A DNA stretch of 6,129 bases from DTSX01 sp964008355 (GCA_964008355.1 CAXGBD010000069.1:1-6129), one strand, 5' to 3'. Shown: positions 1-6,129, counted from the first letter of the stretch. The notes: a model not told the origin generated them from the sequence alone. Program-made: numbers and translations.

Positions 1-8
1 ACTAGATT

Positions 9-1256
9 ATGAAAAAAATAATTGTGATCATAATCCTCTTATTCAGTCTAGCACTTCCAGGAGTAAGTGTAGCTGGATCCCAATCAGTATTAATTCAAAA
101 CGCAACCGTCATGACCGCTTCGGATTTAGGGATTCTGGAGAATACCGATTTACTGATTGAAAATGGTTTAATTGCTGCAATTGGAAAGCAGTTAACCGCC
201 AATGATGCAGAAATAATTGATGCATCAAACATGATTGTGACACCAGGATTAATTGCACCGCATAGTCAACTGGGATTAGTGGAGATTGAGTTGGAGCAGC
301 AAACCAGAGACGATTCTACTGATCATTATTCAGCAGGATTTAGTATAGCCAATGCCTTTAATCCATCCTCTACTCTGATTCCTTACAATCGTTCTGGTGG
401 AATCACTTCAGCAATTGTTGTACCTGCATCTGCAAAAACAAACTTTTCAGGTATGGCTTCGGTTTTTAATCTTGACGGCAAATTATTGACTCAACCTATC
501 GCTCAAGACATTGCCATGGTGATGAATTATGGTGCTGAATCAGATTCTAGGGCCTCTCAGATTCTACTACTAGAAGATGCTTTTGAGAAAGCCGTTCGTT
601 TTAAACGCAATAAAGCTTCTATTTTAAGAGGCAATTATTTTGACTATGGCGTTTATACAATAAGGGATCTTGAGGCAATTATGAGAGTCCTTGATAAGGA
701 TATACCTTTATTAGTTAGGTCCAATAGGGCACAAGATTTATTGACCATGATAGCGATTGCTAAAAAATATAGGATCAAGATGGTATTTTATGGAGCTAAA
801 GAAGCTTGGCGAATTGCTGATGTTCTGGCTCGAGAAGATATTCCGGTAATATTGGATCCTATGGATAATATTCCGAGTTCTTTTGATGCTATTGCTGCTC
901 GGATGGATAATGCAGCACTACTTAATGCAGCTGGTGTTACAATCTTAATTACCTCGCAAAGTACTCACAATTCTTATCTTAGCAGGCAAGGAGCAGGGAA
1001 TGCAGCAGCATACGGTTTGCCTCAGGATGAAGCCCTCAAAGCATTAACCATTAATGTTGCTGATGTTTTTGGCTTGTCTCAAGATAGGGGAAGCATTGCA
1101 GTAGGGAAATCTGCAGATTTGGTTATTTGGGATGGTAATCCTCTCGAAGTGTCATCTTTTGCAACTGCTATGATGATTGAAGGACACTCCATCAGTTTAA
1201 TATCTCGATCTAGGCGTTTACGAGACAAGTATTTAATAGAACTTGGTTTGAAATAG
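9..1256 (+). CDS. Exported amidohydrolase-superfamily protein (imidazolonepropionase-like), metal site degenerate
   Basis: This 415-residue protein has a clear signal peptide: two lysines, a hydrophobic core (residues 4-17) and a likely cleavage after Ala22, so it should act in the periplasm. The N-terminal beta-sandwich half (about 26-78) contains the typical 'LLIENGLIAAIG' pattern and leads into PGL at 79-81. The C-terminal half has the family signature 'ALKALTINVADVFGL' (342-356) followed by GSIAVGKSADLVIWDGNPLE (361-380), which identifies the amidohydrolase superfamily. The expected metal ligands are mostly absent. The HxH motif reads H85-S-Q87; the strand segments at 235-241 (VRSNRAQ) and 259-267 (FYGAKEAW) lack histidine; and the segment where the catalytic Asp is expected reads TSQS (315-318). 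The mature protein has only four histidines (85, 106, 320, 393). I infer a non-canonical or inactive enzyme, perhaps partner to an active paralogue; substrate unknown. Only eight bases precede the ATG, so the ribosome binding site and operon context cannot be judged. Fold assignment is confident; activity is doubtful. Confidence 0.88.
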   Translation: MKKIIVIIILLFSLALPGVSVAGSQSVLIQNATVMTASDLGILENTDLLIENGLIAAIGKQLTANDAEIIDASNMIVTPGLIAPHSQLGLVEIELEQQTRDDSTDHYSAGFSIANAFNPSSTLIPYNRSGGITSAIVVPASAKTNFSGMASVFNLDGKLLTQPIAQDIAMVMNYGAESDSRASQILLLEDAFEKAVRFKRNKASILRGNYFDYGVYTIRDLEAIMRVLDKDIPLLVRSNRAQDLLTMIAIAKKYRIKMVFYGAKEAWRIADVLAREDIPVILDPMDNIPSSFDAIAARMDNAALLNAAGVTILITSQSTHNSYLSRQGAGNAAAYGLPQDEALKALTINVADVFGLSQDRGSIAVGKSADLVIWDGNPLEVSSFATAMMIEGHSISLISRSRRLRDKYLIELGLK

Positions 1257-1264
1257 GGGATTTA

Positions 1265-1289
1265 AAGCAGCAGTAAATCGCAGCTGCTT
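1265..1289. terminator. Candidate bidirectional terminator hairpin between convergent genes
   Basis: AAGCAGC (1265-1271) and GCTGCTT (1283-1289) form a perfect 7-bp inverted repeat around an 11-base loop. It lies just after the amidohydrolase stop (TAG 1254-1256) and overlaps the TAA stop of the minus-strand Wzi gene (1290-1288). This is where convergent genes would share a terminator. The T-tracts are weak in both directions: TTTAAAT-like on the minus strand, scattered T on the plus strand. Termination is therefore an inference from position and symmetry. Confidence 0.45.
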
Positions 1290-3084
1290 AGTTTCTGTTC
1301 TGCATGATTTGATCAATCATAATCATCAATTCTGTTAAAGCGTGTTCACTGACTGTTGTTGGTAGGGATATATCGAGCTTATCGATGATTGATTTGTCAT
1401 CAAGTGTTTGTATTCCTAATCGTCTGTCTTTGATGTTATCTAAGAGAGGCACTCTTTGCCTGATCACTTGATCCATCAAATCCATCACTTGAACAATTTT
1501 TAAATTGGTATCCAGAGCTAAAAAGCTAGGTTGCTCGTCAATTTGATCCGGCAATAATCCACTGGTTATCTCCAGATCGTCATCGACTTCAATAAGTTCA
1601 ATATACTCGCTGTAATCCCTAACTTTTTTCGGACTGAAATCTGCATCATTGGACCAAGCAATATAAACTCTTGGGTCTTTGCCGAAATTTTTTAAATATT
1701 CCAAACCGAGTCCCACATCAAAATTACCAAGCGGGATGTCAAACCAGAATAGATCAAATTCATAACCAAGACCAAAATTGAAATAATCAGTCTTTTTTGG
1801 TGTCAGCATGTACAGGGGACTGGAATTTCTATTCAACTGACCCACAGAGAGCGATGATTTAATCAATTGAGAATTATCTCCAACAAACATTACTCCGAGT
1901 GTTAGTAATATTGAGTCACCATCTGATGAGTGTCCGATATTGCCCCCTTTATGCCAGTAACCATTTGGATATAAGGGGTTGTGGTAGGCACATTTAGTTT
2001 TTGAACTGTAGAACTGACAGTGGGTTGAGGAGCCTTCAACAAATACTCTGTAGCTTTCTAACCATTCAGATTCATTCATAGATCCCCAGGTTTCCAAGCC
2101 AAGTAATCCCATATAGTCACTAGGTTCCTCGCCGATGAATTGTCCGTAAGCAGCAAATGGAAAATCACGGAATGTATGTGATGATCTAAAATCAATACCA
2201 GCCAATTGGTATCCAGATTTCTGCACAGATAGATCTCCACCATCAATTGTGATGTTTCGATCCAATAATGTTTTACCCAAACCGGAAAGTCCACAAGATC
2301 TATTTTCGCCACAAAAAAGAGCACTTGTCGAAAAACCCAGTTCAAGATTTTTCTTAGGTCGAAATCCCACTCGCATGCCGAAAAAATTTGTACCTTGTTC
2401 CATCTCACCTATCATTGCAGAGAGATCCCAAGGTCCTATCCAACTGAGAAACTTGGATTCAAAAGGGTCTGAAAAATTCCGCTCAAAAGAGATACTCGGT
2501 ATCGGTCTGGTATTGGTTGATTGAATTAAACTACCACCCCATCCAGGGCCCCACCAATTTTTCTTAGCACCTAGGGATAAAGTATAATCACCGATTGCCA
2601 TTGCTATATAGGAGTCATCAAAAATGGTTTCGCCACTTTGTTTATTGACATGAATATTCAATGCAAGACGTTTTCCAAGATAGGTCGTTTCAGCTTCAAT
2701 CTCACTTTTGGCAGCAACTGAGTCATTAAACCAAGTGATTCTTTCAGGGTTTTTTGCCAATTTAAGAGCCATTGAACCACTCAAACCTCCCATCTCTTCT
2801 TCGTATAAAGCTTCTTTGATTCGTTGCAGAGCAGACAGTTCCAATAGAGTCAATTCTTTTTCTGTTTTGGATACATTGTATGCAATATCACCCCATGCCA
2901 AAGGCCAAGTGGTGATGGGTATATTGATGACACCGCTATCAACTAGCAGTTGAATATCGTTTCTGAGCATTAAATTATCTGGCATAGCCCAAGGCGATGC
3001 CTCCGAGTGGTCCATTTGAAAAGTAACCAATACCCAGAGAAGAGTCATCAAAAGCATACGTTTTAAATAATTTATTGCTATCAC
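1288..3084 (-). CDS. Capsule assembly Wzi family outer-membrane protein
   Basis: This 598-residue protein is predicted to be exported and inserted in the outer membrane as a beta-barrel. Residues 1-30 look like a signal peptide (Lys8-Arg9, hydrophobic 10-21, possible cleavage near SEA-S at 27-30). A helical N-terminal segment follows, with RNDIQLLVDSGVINIPITTW (41-60) and PLAWGDI (61-67), as is typical of the Wzi family in gammaproteobacteria. The conserved K-x-WWGPGWGGSLI stretch (175-187) then T-R-P (192-194) is the strongest family marker, and alternating barrel strands continue to about residue 478. Cys258/Cys264 and Cys356/Cys365 are two close pairs that could be disulfides in loops. E. 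coli Wzi (about 480 residues) binds K30 capsule at the cell surface; homologues away from capsule loci, as here, have no settled role. Residues about 480-598 are an acidic then helix-prone tail beyond the apparent barrel. The start is GTG; starting at the first in-frame ATG (Met10, 3057-3055) would remove the positive n-region, so GTG is preferred, though no Shine-Dalgarno sequence precedes it. No other capsule gene is visible. Confidence 0.85.
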   Translation of the reverse strand: MIAINYLKRMLLMTLLWVLVTFQMDHSEASPWAMPDNLMLRNDIQLLVDSGVINIPITTWPLAWGDIAYNVSKTEKELTLLELSALQRIKEALYEEEMGGLSGSMALKLAKNPERITWFNDSVAAKSEIEAETTYLGKRLALNIHVNKQSGETIFDDSYIAMAIGDYTLSLGAKKNWWGPGWGGSLIQSTNTRPIPSISFERNFSDPFESKFLSWIGPWDLSAMIGEMEQGTNFFGMRVGFRPKKNLELGFSTSALFCGENRSCGLSGLGKTLLDRNITIDGGDLSVQKSGYQLAGIDFRSSHTFRDFPFAAYGQFIGEEPSDYMGLLGLETWGSMNESEWLESYRVFVEGSSTHCQFYSSKTKCAYHNPLYPNGYWHKGGNIGHSSDGDSILLTLGVMFVGDNSQLIKSSLSVGQLNRNSSPLYMLTPKKTDYFNFGLGYEFDLFWFDIPLGNFDVGLGLEYLKNFGKDPRVYIAWSNDADFSPKKVRDYSEYIELIEVDDDLEITSGLLPDQIDEQPSFLALDTNLKIVQVMDLMDQVIRQRVPLLDNIKDRRLGIQTLDDKSIIDKLDISLPTTVSEHALTELMIMIDQIMQNRN

Positions 3085-3114
3085 AATAACGGTATTCTAC
3101 TATGTTGCGCCGTA

Positions 3115-3126
3115 ATAATATATTAT
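3115..3126. repeat. 12-bp perfect AT palindrome in the divergent promoter region
   Basis: ATAATATATTAT is its own reverse complement, centred between 3120 and 3121. It lies about 30 bases upstream of the Wzi GTG and about 70 upstream of the esterase ATG. It could supply -10-like sequence in either direction or be a protein-binding site. An A/T-only palindrome of this size can also arise by chance in AT-rich intergenic DNA. Confidence 0.4.
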
Positions 3127-3151
3127 CTTCGATCTATGTTTTCTGAGATGG

Positions 3152-3163
3152 TAAAGCACTTTA
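3152..3163. repeat. Short inverted repeat TAAAG-CA-CTTTA upstream of the esterase gene
   Basis: Five-base arms TAAAG (3152-3156) and CTTTA (3159-3163) flank a CA centre, 34 bases before the esterase start codon and overlapping the only -35-like hexamer in this region (TTAACA, 3161-3166). The size and symmetry would suit a dimeric regulator, but one copy with short arms is weak evidence. Confidence 0.3.
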
Positions 3164-3197
3164 ACATGGCTTTTTTTAATACATTAGAACTATAGTT

Positions 3198-5063
3198 ATG
3201 CAGTATAAAACACCAGTTTTATTATGGTTGATTTCATCATTTTTGCTCTCTTGTCATGTACCGAGAACCGATTTATTGCCTGATCAATCATCGCTCAGAA
3301 ATACTGAACTGGGAGCCATTATTGGCGCGGACAATGGAAAAACCCATCAATGGTTAGGTATTCCCTATGCCGATATTCCCTCATCAGAATATCGGTGGCG
3401 TGAGGCCAAAGCTCCTCTTCCTTGGGAAGATGTTCGTCAAACTTTAGAATTTGGACCCTTTTGTACCCAATTGGGTTCTTTGATTAATACGACTAAAAGA
3501 AAAAATTGGGGAGAAATTGTTGGATCAGAGAATTGTCTTAGTCTCAATATTTGGGCTCCAAAACCTAATCCCACAGAGATTGAAAATCAGAACACGGTTT
3601 ATCCTGTTATGGTCTGGGTTCATGGGGGTAGCAATACTGCTGGGAGTGCTAATTTTTACAATCCAACAGAGTTGGCTCATCGACATAACCTGGTAGTTGT
3701 TACGATCAATTATAGATTGGGTCCTTTTGGATGGTTCAGGCATCCTAGTCTTACTGATCAGTTAGGCAATAAAAAAGACCAATCAGGAAACTATGGGAAC
3801 TTAGATACCATCGCAGCACTGCAATGGGTGAAGAACAATATTGCCAATTTTGGTGGTGATCCCAATAACATCACTATTTTTGGTGAATCTGCTGGTGGTT
3901 ATAATGTTGCTGCACTGTTGTCATCGACTTTGGCAGAAGGCCTATTTCATAAAGCAGTTGTCCAAAGTGGAGGGATCAAGCCTGGTGACATCACCCATTC
4001 TGAGAATTTTATCAGTGAGTCATTGCCTTGGAAAAATTACAGTTCCAAAGAATTATTTAATGAACTATTGATTGCCAAAGGAATGGCAGCAAACAAAAAG
4101 GAAGCAACAGAGATACAGACAAATATGCTATCAAAAAATGTGGGGAGCATTTTAAGATCAGCAACTACTAAAGAAATCTTTCAAGCCTACCTAGAAGCCC
4201 GATTCAATACCAACAATATGTTAAGACCGTTTCCTGATGGAACTGTATTGCATGAGCAGGGGATCATGCAATCACTCAAAGAGGGGTTGTCTTCAGAAAT
4301 ACCTATAATTTTAGGTACTAACAGGGATGAGAATAAATTATTTTTGGTGAATAACCCAAGGCATGTTCGAACAATTTTTGGATTACCACGGAGTCGAGAT
4401 CGTGTCCTTTATGATGCAATTGCTAAACATAGATCCAATACTTGGAAGTATTTGGCGGTGGATAATCCTTCGCGGGAATTAATTCTTTCAGGAAGGAGTA
4501 ATATTTTTGCATATCGTTTTGATTGGGACGATGAACCAAGACGGCTTGGAGTAGACATTAGTCATTTACTAGGGGCAGCACATGCTTTTGAGATTCCATT
4601 TGTGATGGGCAACCTAGATAAAGATACTTTGACAAGATACATTGTGGGTCGGAAAAACTTGGATTCTGTCAAGCAATTATCTGAAGCGATGATGTCTTAC
4701 TGGGCTGAATTTGCCTACACAGGTGATCCGGGAATGGGCAGGAAGGGAGATTTACCACTTTGGAAGCATTGGAGTGAACCAAACAAGGATGCCCCCAAAT
4801 ATATTGTTTTTGATAGCGATCTTGATCGAGGGATCCGTATGTCTACAGAAAGCATTTCCAAGGAATCATTGTTAGCTGACATCGCCAATGATGAAGATAT
4901 TAAAGATCCTAAGTTAAAGTGTGAATTGGTCGATGTCGCGATCCAATATGATGATTTGGAAAAACCAGAATTTCTTGATCAATTTAACGGTGGGCAATGT
5001 CAACAGTACAACCCTGATGATTGGAGAAAGACTTGGTATGAGAGTTTTGATGAGCCTTGGTAA
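3198..5063 (+). CDS. Type B carboxylesterase/lipase family lipoprotein
   Basis: This 621-residue alpha/beta-hydrolase should hydrolyse carboxylic esters. The N-terminus is hydrophobic with a lipobox-like LLSC (Cys19), so it is probably a lipoprotein in the periplasm or outer membrane; Val21-Pro22 after the cysteine leaves final location open. Family landmarks occur in order: GIPYADIP (54-61), Cys89 and Cys113 matching the conserved first disulfide of the cholinesterase/type B family, SENCLSLNIWAP (110-121), the oxyanion-hole stretch VWVHGGS (139-145), the nucleophile elbow GESAGG with Ser231, the acid in GTNRDE (Glu378), and the histidine in GAAHAFEIPFVMG (His462). The triad is therefore intact. 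After the usual family end near Cys575 there is a tail of about 45 residues with Cys601 and a Trp-rich end (609-621), where Cys575-Cys601 could pair. The start is fixed by the signal sequence, although no Shine-Dalgarno sequence precedes it. The substrate cannot be told from sequence. The EVE gene begins nine bases after the stop, suggesting one transcript. Confidence 0.93.
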   Translation: MQYKTPVLLWLISSFLLSCHVPRTDLLPDQSSLRNTELGAIIGADNGKTHQWLGIPYADIPSSEYRWREAKAPLPWEDVRQTLEFGPFCTQLGSLINTTKRKNWGEIVGSENCLSLNIWAPKPNPTEIENQNTVYPVMVWVHGGSNTAGSANFYNPTELAHRHNLVVVTINYRLGPFGWFRHPSLTDQLGNKKDQSGNYGNLDTIAALQWVKNNIANFGGDPNNITIFGESAGGYNVAALLSSTLAEGLFHKAVVQSGGIKPGDITHSENFISESLPWKNYSSKELFNELLIAKGMAANKKEATEIQTNMLSKNVGSILRSATTKEIFQAYLEARFNTNNMLRPFPDGTVLHEQGIMQSLKEGLSSEIPIILGTNRDENKLFLVNNPRHVRTIFGLPRSRDRVLYDAIAKHRSNTWKYLAVDNPSRELILSGRSNIFAYRFDWDDEPRRLGVDISHLLGAAHAFEIPFVMGNLDKDTLTRYIVGRKNLDSVKQLSEAMMSYWAEFAYTGDPGMGRKGDLPLWKHWSEPNKDAPKYIVFDSDLDRGIRMSTESISKESLLADIANDEDIKDPKLKCELVDVAIQYDDLEKPEFLDQFNGGQCQQYNPDDWRKTWYESFDEPW

Positions 5064-5072
5064 TAAGTAGTC

Positions 5073-5525
5073 ATGCAATATTGGTTAATGAAATCAGAAC
5101 CTGACACCTATAGTATTGATGATTTGAAATCTTTTGGAGTTGATCACTGGGATGGTATCAGAAATTACCAGGTTAGAAATTTCTTTAGAGATCAAATGTG
5201 TTTGGGTGATCAAGCTTTTTTTTATCATTCCAATTGCAAGGAGCCAGGACTTGTTGGGCTTATGGAAATAGCAAGTAAGGCATATCCCGATCATACCGCT
5301 TTTGACCCCAATGAAAAATACTTTGATGTAAAAAGCAATCCTGACAATCCCAGATGGTTAATGGTGGATGTAAGTTACATTAGGCACTTGGATAGGATGA
5401 TTTCTCTAAGTGAGCTTAGAGAGCAGCAACAATTAAGTGAGATGAAATTGCTGCAAAGAGGAAATCGACTTTCAGTTCTACCTTTGTCTAAAGATGAATG
5501 GGATTTTATTTTATCCATGGAATAG
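5073..5525 (+). CDS. EVE domain protein (YTH/PUA-like fold, formerly DUF55)
   Basis: This 150-residue protein is a stand-alone EVE domain over its whole length. Visible landmarks are YWLMKSEP (3-10), SIDDL (14-18), WDGIRNYQVRNFFR (26-39), GDQAFFYHSNC (45-55) followed by EPGLVG (57-62), AFDPNEKYFDVKS (76-88), PRWLMVDV (93-100), LLQRGNRLSVLPL (126-138) and EWDFIL (142-147). The conserved W/Y and Ser residues at 26-39 and 50-54 line the ligand pocket in this family. EVE domains belong to the PUA-like superfamily with YTH and are thought to recognise modified bases in DNA or RNA; the cellular role of the bacterial single-domain form is not established. The length matches the family norm (about 150-160) and there is no signal peptide, so it is cytoplasmic. 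The ATG lies nine bases after the esterase stop without a clear Shine-Dalgarno sequence, suggesting co-transcription and possibly translational coupling. ubiX follows after 84 bases. Confidence 0.95.
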   Translation: MQYWLMKSEPDTYSIDDLKSFGVDHWDGIRNYQVRNFFRDQMCLGDQAFFYHSNCKEPGLVGLMEIASKAYPDHTAFDPNEKYFDVKSNPDNPRWLMVDVSYIRHLDRMISLSELREQQQLSEMKLLQRGNRLSVLPLSKDEWDFILSME

Positions 5526-5609
5526 TGAACGTATCATAATAGCATGCTCATTTTGAACTCGCGTTGGTGGATTAATTTTTTTTGATTGTTGAAAAGATAT
5601 ACTATATCG

Positions 5610-6129
5610 ATGATGAAAAGGATAATTATAGGGATTTCAGGTGCCAGTGGTGTTATTTATGGTATTCGGATGCTGGAGATTCTTAAGGATATTCCAGATA
5701 TTGAAACACACTTGGTTATAACATCCGGTGCTAAGTTAAATGTCTCTTTGGAAACAGATTTTGAGATCAAAGACATTAAGGGACTTGCCAATGTCGTCCA
5801 CAACAATAGAAATTTAGGTGCAAGTATTGCAAGCGGTTCATTTCAAACTGAGGCAATGATCGTTATTCCCTGCTCAATGAGAACTTTGTCAGGGATCGCT
5901 AATTCGTACGCGAGCAATTTGATTGTCAGAGCAGCAGACGTTATTTTGAAGGAGAAACGAAAACTCATTGTCGTCCCAAGAGAAACACCCTTACATGCTG
6001 GACATTGTGAGCTCTTACATAAAATTTCACTAATGGGAGCTTATGTTGTTCCACCTAATCCTGCTTTTTATAACCATCCTGAATCCATTGATGACATTAT
6101 CAATCACACCGTTGGAAGAATTCTTGATC
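5610..6129 (+). CDS. ubiX: UbiX flavin prenyltransferase, 3' end cut by window edge
   Basis: The frame is open from ATG 5610 to the last base, giving 173 residues; full UbiX proteins are about 185-210, so only the C-terminal end is missing. UbiX joins a dimethylallyl group to reduced FMN to make prenylated FMN, the cofactor of the UbiD decarboxylase in ubiquinone synthesis, and is cytoplasmic. The N-terminus is MMKRIIIGISGASG, with the flavin-binding GASG at 11-14 (Ser13). PCSMRTLSGIA (87-97) is the typical UbiX/Pad signature, followed by NLIVRAADVILKEKRKLIVV and PRETPLH. The residues I recall as active-site residues in Pseudomonas UbiX all appear with a constant offset of 15: Arg107, Lys114, Arg124, Glu125, Tyr154, Arg170. 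Glu48 in ETD and Ser39 also fit. ATG 5613 is an equally plausible start giving the common MKRIIIGISGASG form. No Shine-Dalgarno sequence is visible. The 84-base gap after the EVE gene could hold a promoter, but none is clear. Confidence 0.96.
   Translation, partial: MMKRIIIGISGASGVIYGIRMLEILKDIPDIETHLVITSGAKLNVSLETDFEIKDIKGLANVVHNNRNLGASIASGSFQTEAMIVIPCSMRTLSGIANSYASNLIVRAADVILKEKRKLIVVPRETPLHAGHCELLHKISLMGAYVVPPNPAFYNHPESIDDIINHTVGRILD

Larger units (their letters stand above)
3085..3197. promoter_or_regulatory. Divergent intergenic region between the Wzi and carboxylesterase genes
   Basis: These 113 bases separate two genes transcribed away from each other, so promoters for both should lie here. 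The region is AT-rich and holds two short palindromes (3115-3126 and 3152-3163). On the plus strand TTAACA (3161-3166) resembles a -35 box, but the element 17 bases on (TTAGAA, 3184-3189) is a poor -10. On the minus strand TAATAT-type sequences occur in the palindrome, but the nearest TTTACC-like -35 is too far away. No promoter can be assigned exactly, and neither start has a recognisable Shine-Dalgarno sequence. Confidence 0.6.

Noticed and set aside
2076..2408. Open frame of 110 codons on the minus strand inside the Wzi gene
   Set aside because: It lies fully within the well-supported Wzi coding region in another frame and its translation resembles no family I know.
2249..2953. Two plus-strand open frames (2249-2524 and 2708-2953) antisense to the Wzi gene
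   Set aside because: They are shadows of the minus-strand gene, with no plausible start signals or protein features.
3152..3177. Terminator-like element upstream of the esterase: AAAGC, loop, GCTTT followed by a T-run
   Set aside because: The stem is only 5 bp with an 11-base loop, and no upstream plus-strand gene ends here that would need termination. An attenuator cannot be excluded but is not supported.
3525..4071. Short open frames on both strands inside the esterase gene (3525-3743 minus, 3841-4071 plus)
   Set aside because: They overlap the conserved oxyanion-hole and catalytic-serine region of the esterase in other frames; chance frames.
5094..5294. 66-codon minus-strand frame inside the EVE gene
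   Set aside because: It is antisense to an intact, highly conserved EVE domain and has no recognisable features.
5526..5609. Possible terminator or promoter between the EVE gene and ubiX
   Set aside because: A run of eight T (5576-5583) has no stable stem before it; AGCATGCT (5541-5548) is too short and too distant. TATACT (5598-5603) resembles a -10 box but has no -35 at proper spacing and would leave almost no leader before the ATG.
1..6129. Mobile elements, CRISPR arrays, tRNA or rRNA genes, toxin-antitoxin or defence genes
   Set aside because: I saw no long repeats, transposase or integrase motifs, regular repeat-spacer arrays or RNA-gene signatures. The EVE domain alone is not evidence for a restriction or defence system, since it is a stand-alone domain without a fused nuclease and has no such neighbour here.

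Overview
The window reads as ordinary chromosome of a Gram-negative bacterium, most likely a gammaproteobacterium. It encodes a signal-peptide amidohydrolase, an outer-membrane Wzi-type barrel, a lipoprotein esterase, an EVE-domain protein and a UbiX of the ubiquinone pathway. Base composition is moderately AT-rich (about 40% GC, estimated by eye from a few lines). Genes are closely packed, and there are no signs of mobile elements, CRISPR arrays, tRNAs or rRNAs. The genus cannot be fixed from this sequence.

Layout. (1) 9-1256, plus: exported amidohydrolase-fold protein that lacks most of the expected metal ligands; it starts only 8 bases into the window, so its upstream context is not visible. 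(2) About 1265-1289: a hairpin between convergent genes, a candidate shared terminator. (3) 1288-3084, minus: Wzi-family outer-membrane protein with a GTG start and a C-terminal tail beyond the recognisable barrel. (4) 3085-3197: divergent intergenic region with two short palindromes but no clear promoter. (5) 3198-5063, plus: type B carboxylesterase with a lipobox and an intact Ser-Glu-His triad. (6) 5073-5525, plus: EVE-domain protein, nine bases downstream of the esterase and probably on the same transcript. (7) 5610 to the window edge, plus: 5' part of ubiX, flavin prenyltransferase, cut off by the end of the window.

The genes do not form one obvious pathway. Three are cell-envelope or periplasmic functions (amidohydrolase-like protein, Wzi, esterase) and two are cytoplasmic (EVE, UbiX). 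The esterase, EVE and ubiX genes share a strand and may form one transcription unit, although the 84-base gap before ubiX leaves room for a separate promoter. I found no convincing novel system. The points most worth a second look are the probable pseudoenzyme amidohydrolase, the tail of the Wzi protein, the pairing of the esterase with the EVE gene, and the absence of recognisable Shine-Dalgarno sequences at all four checkable starts.
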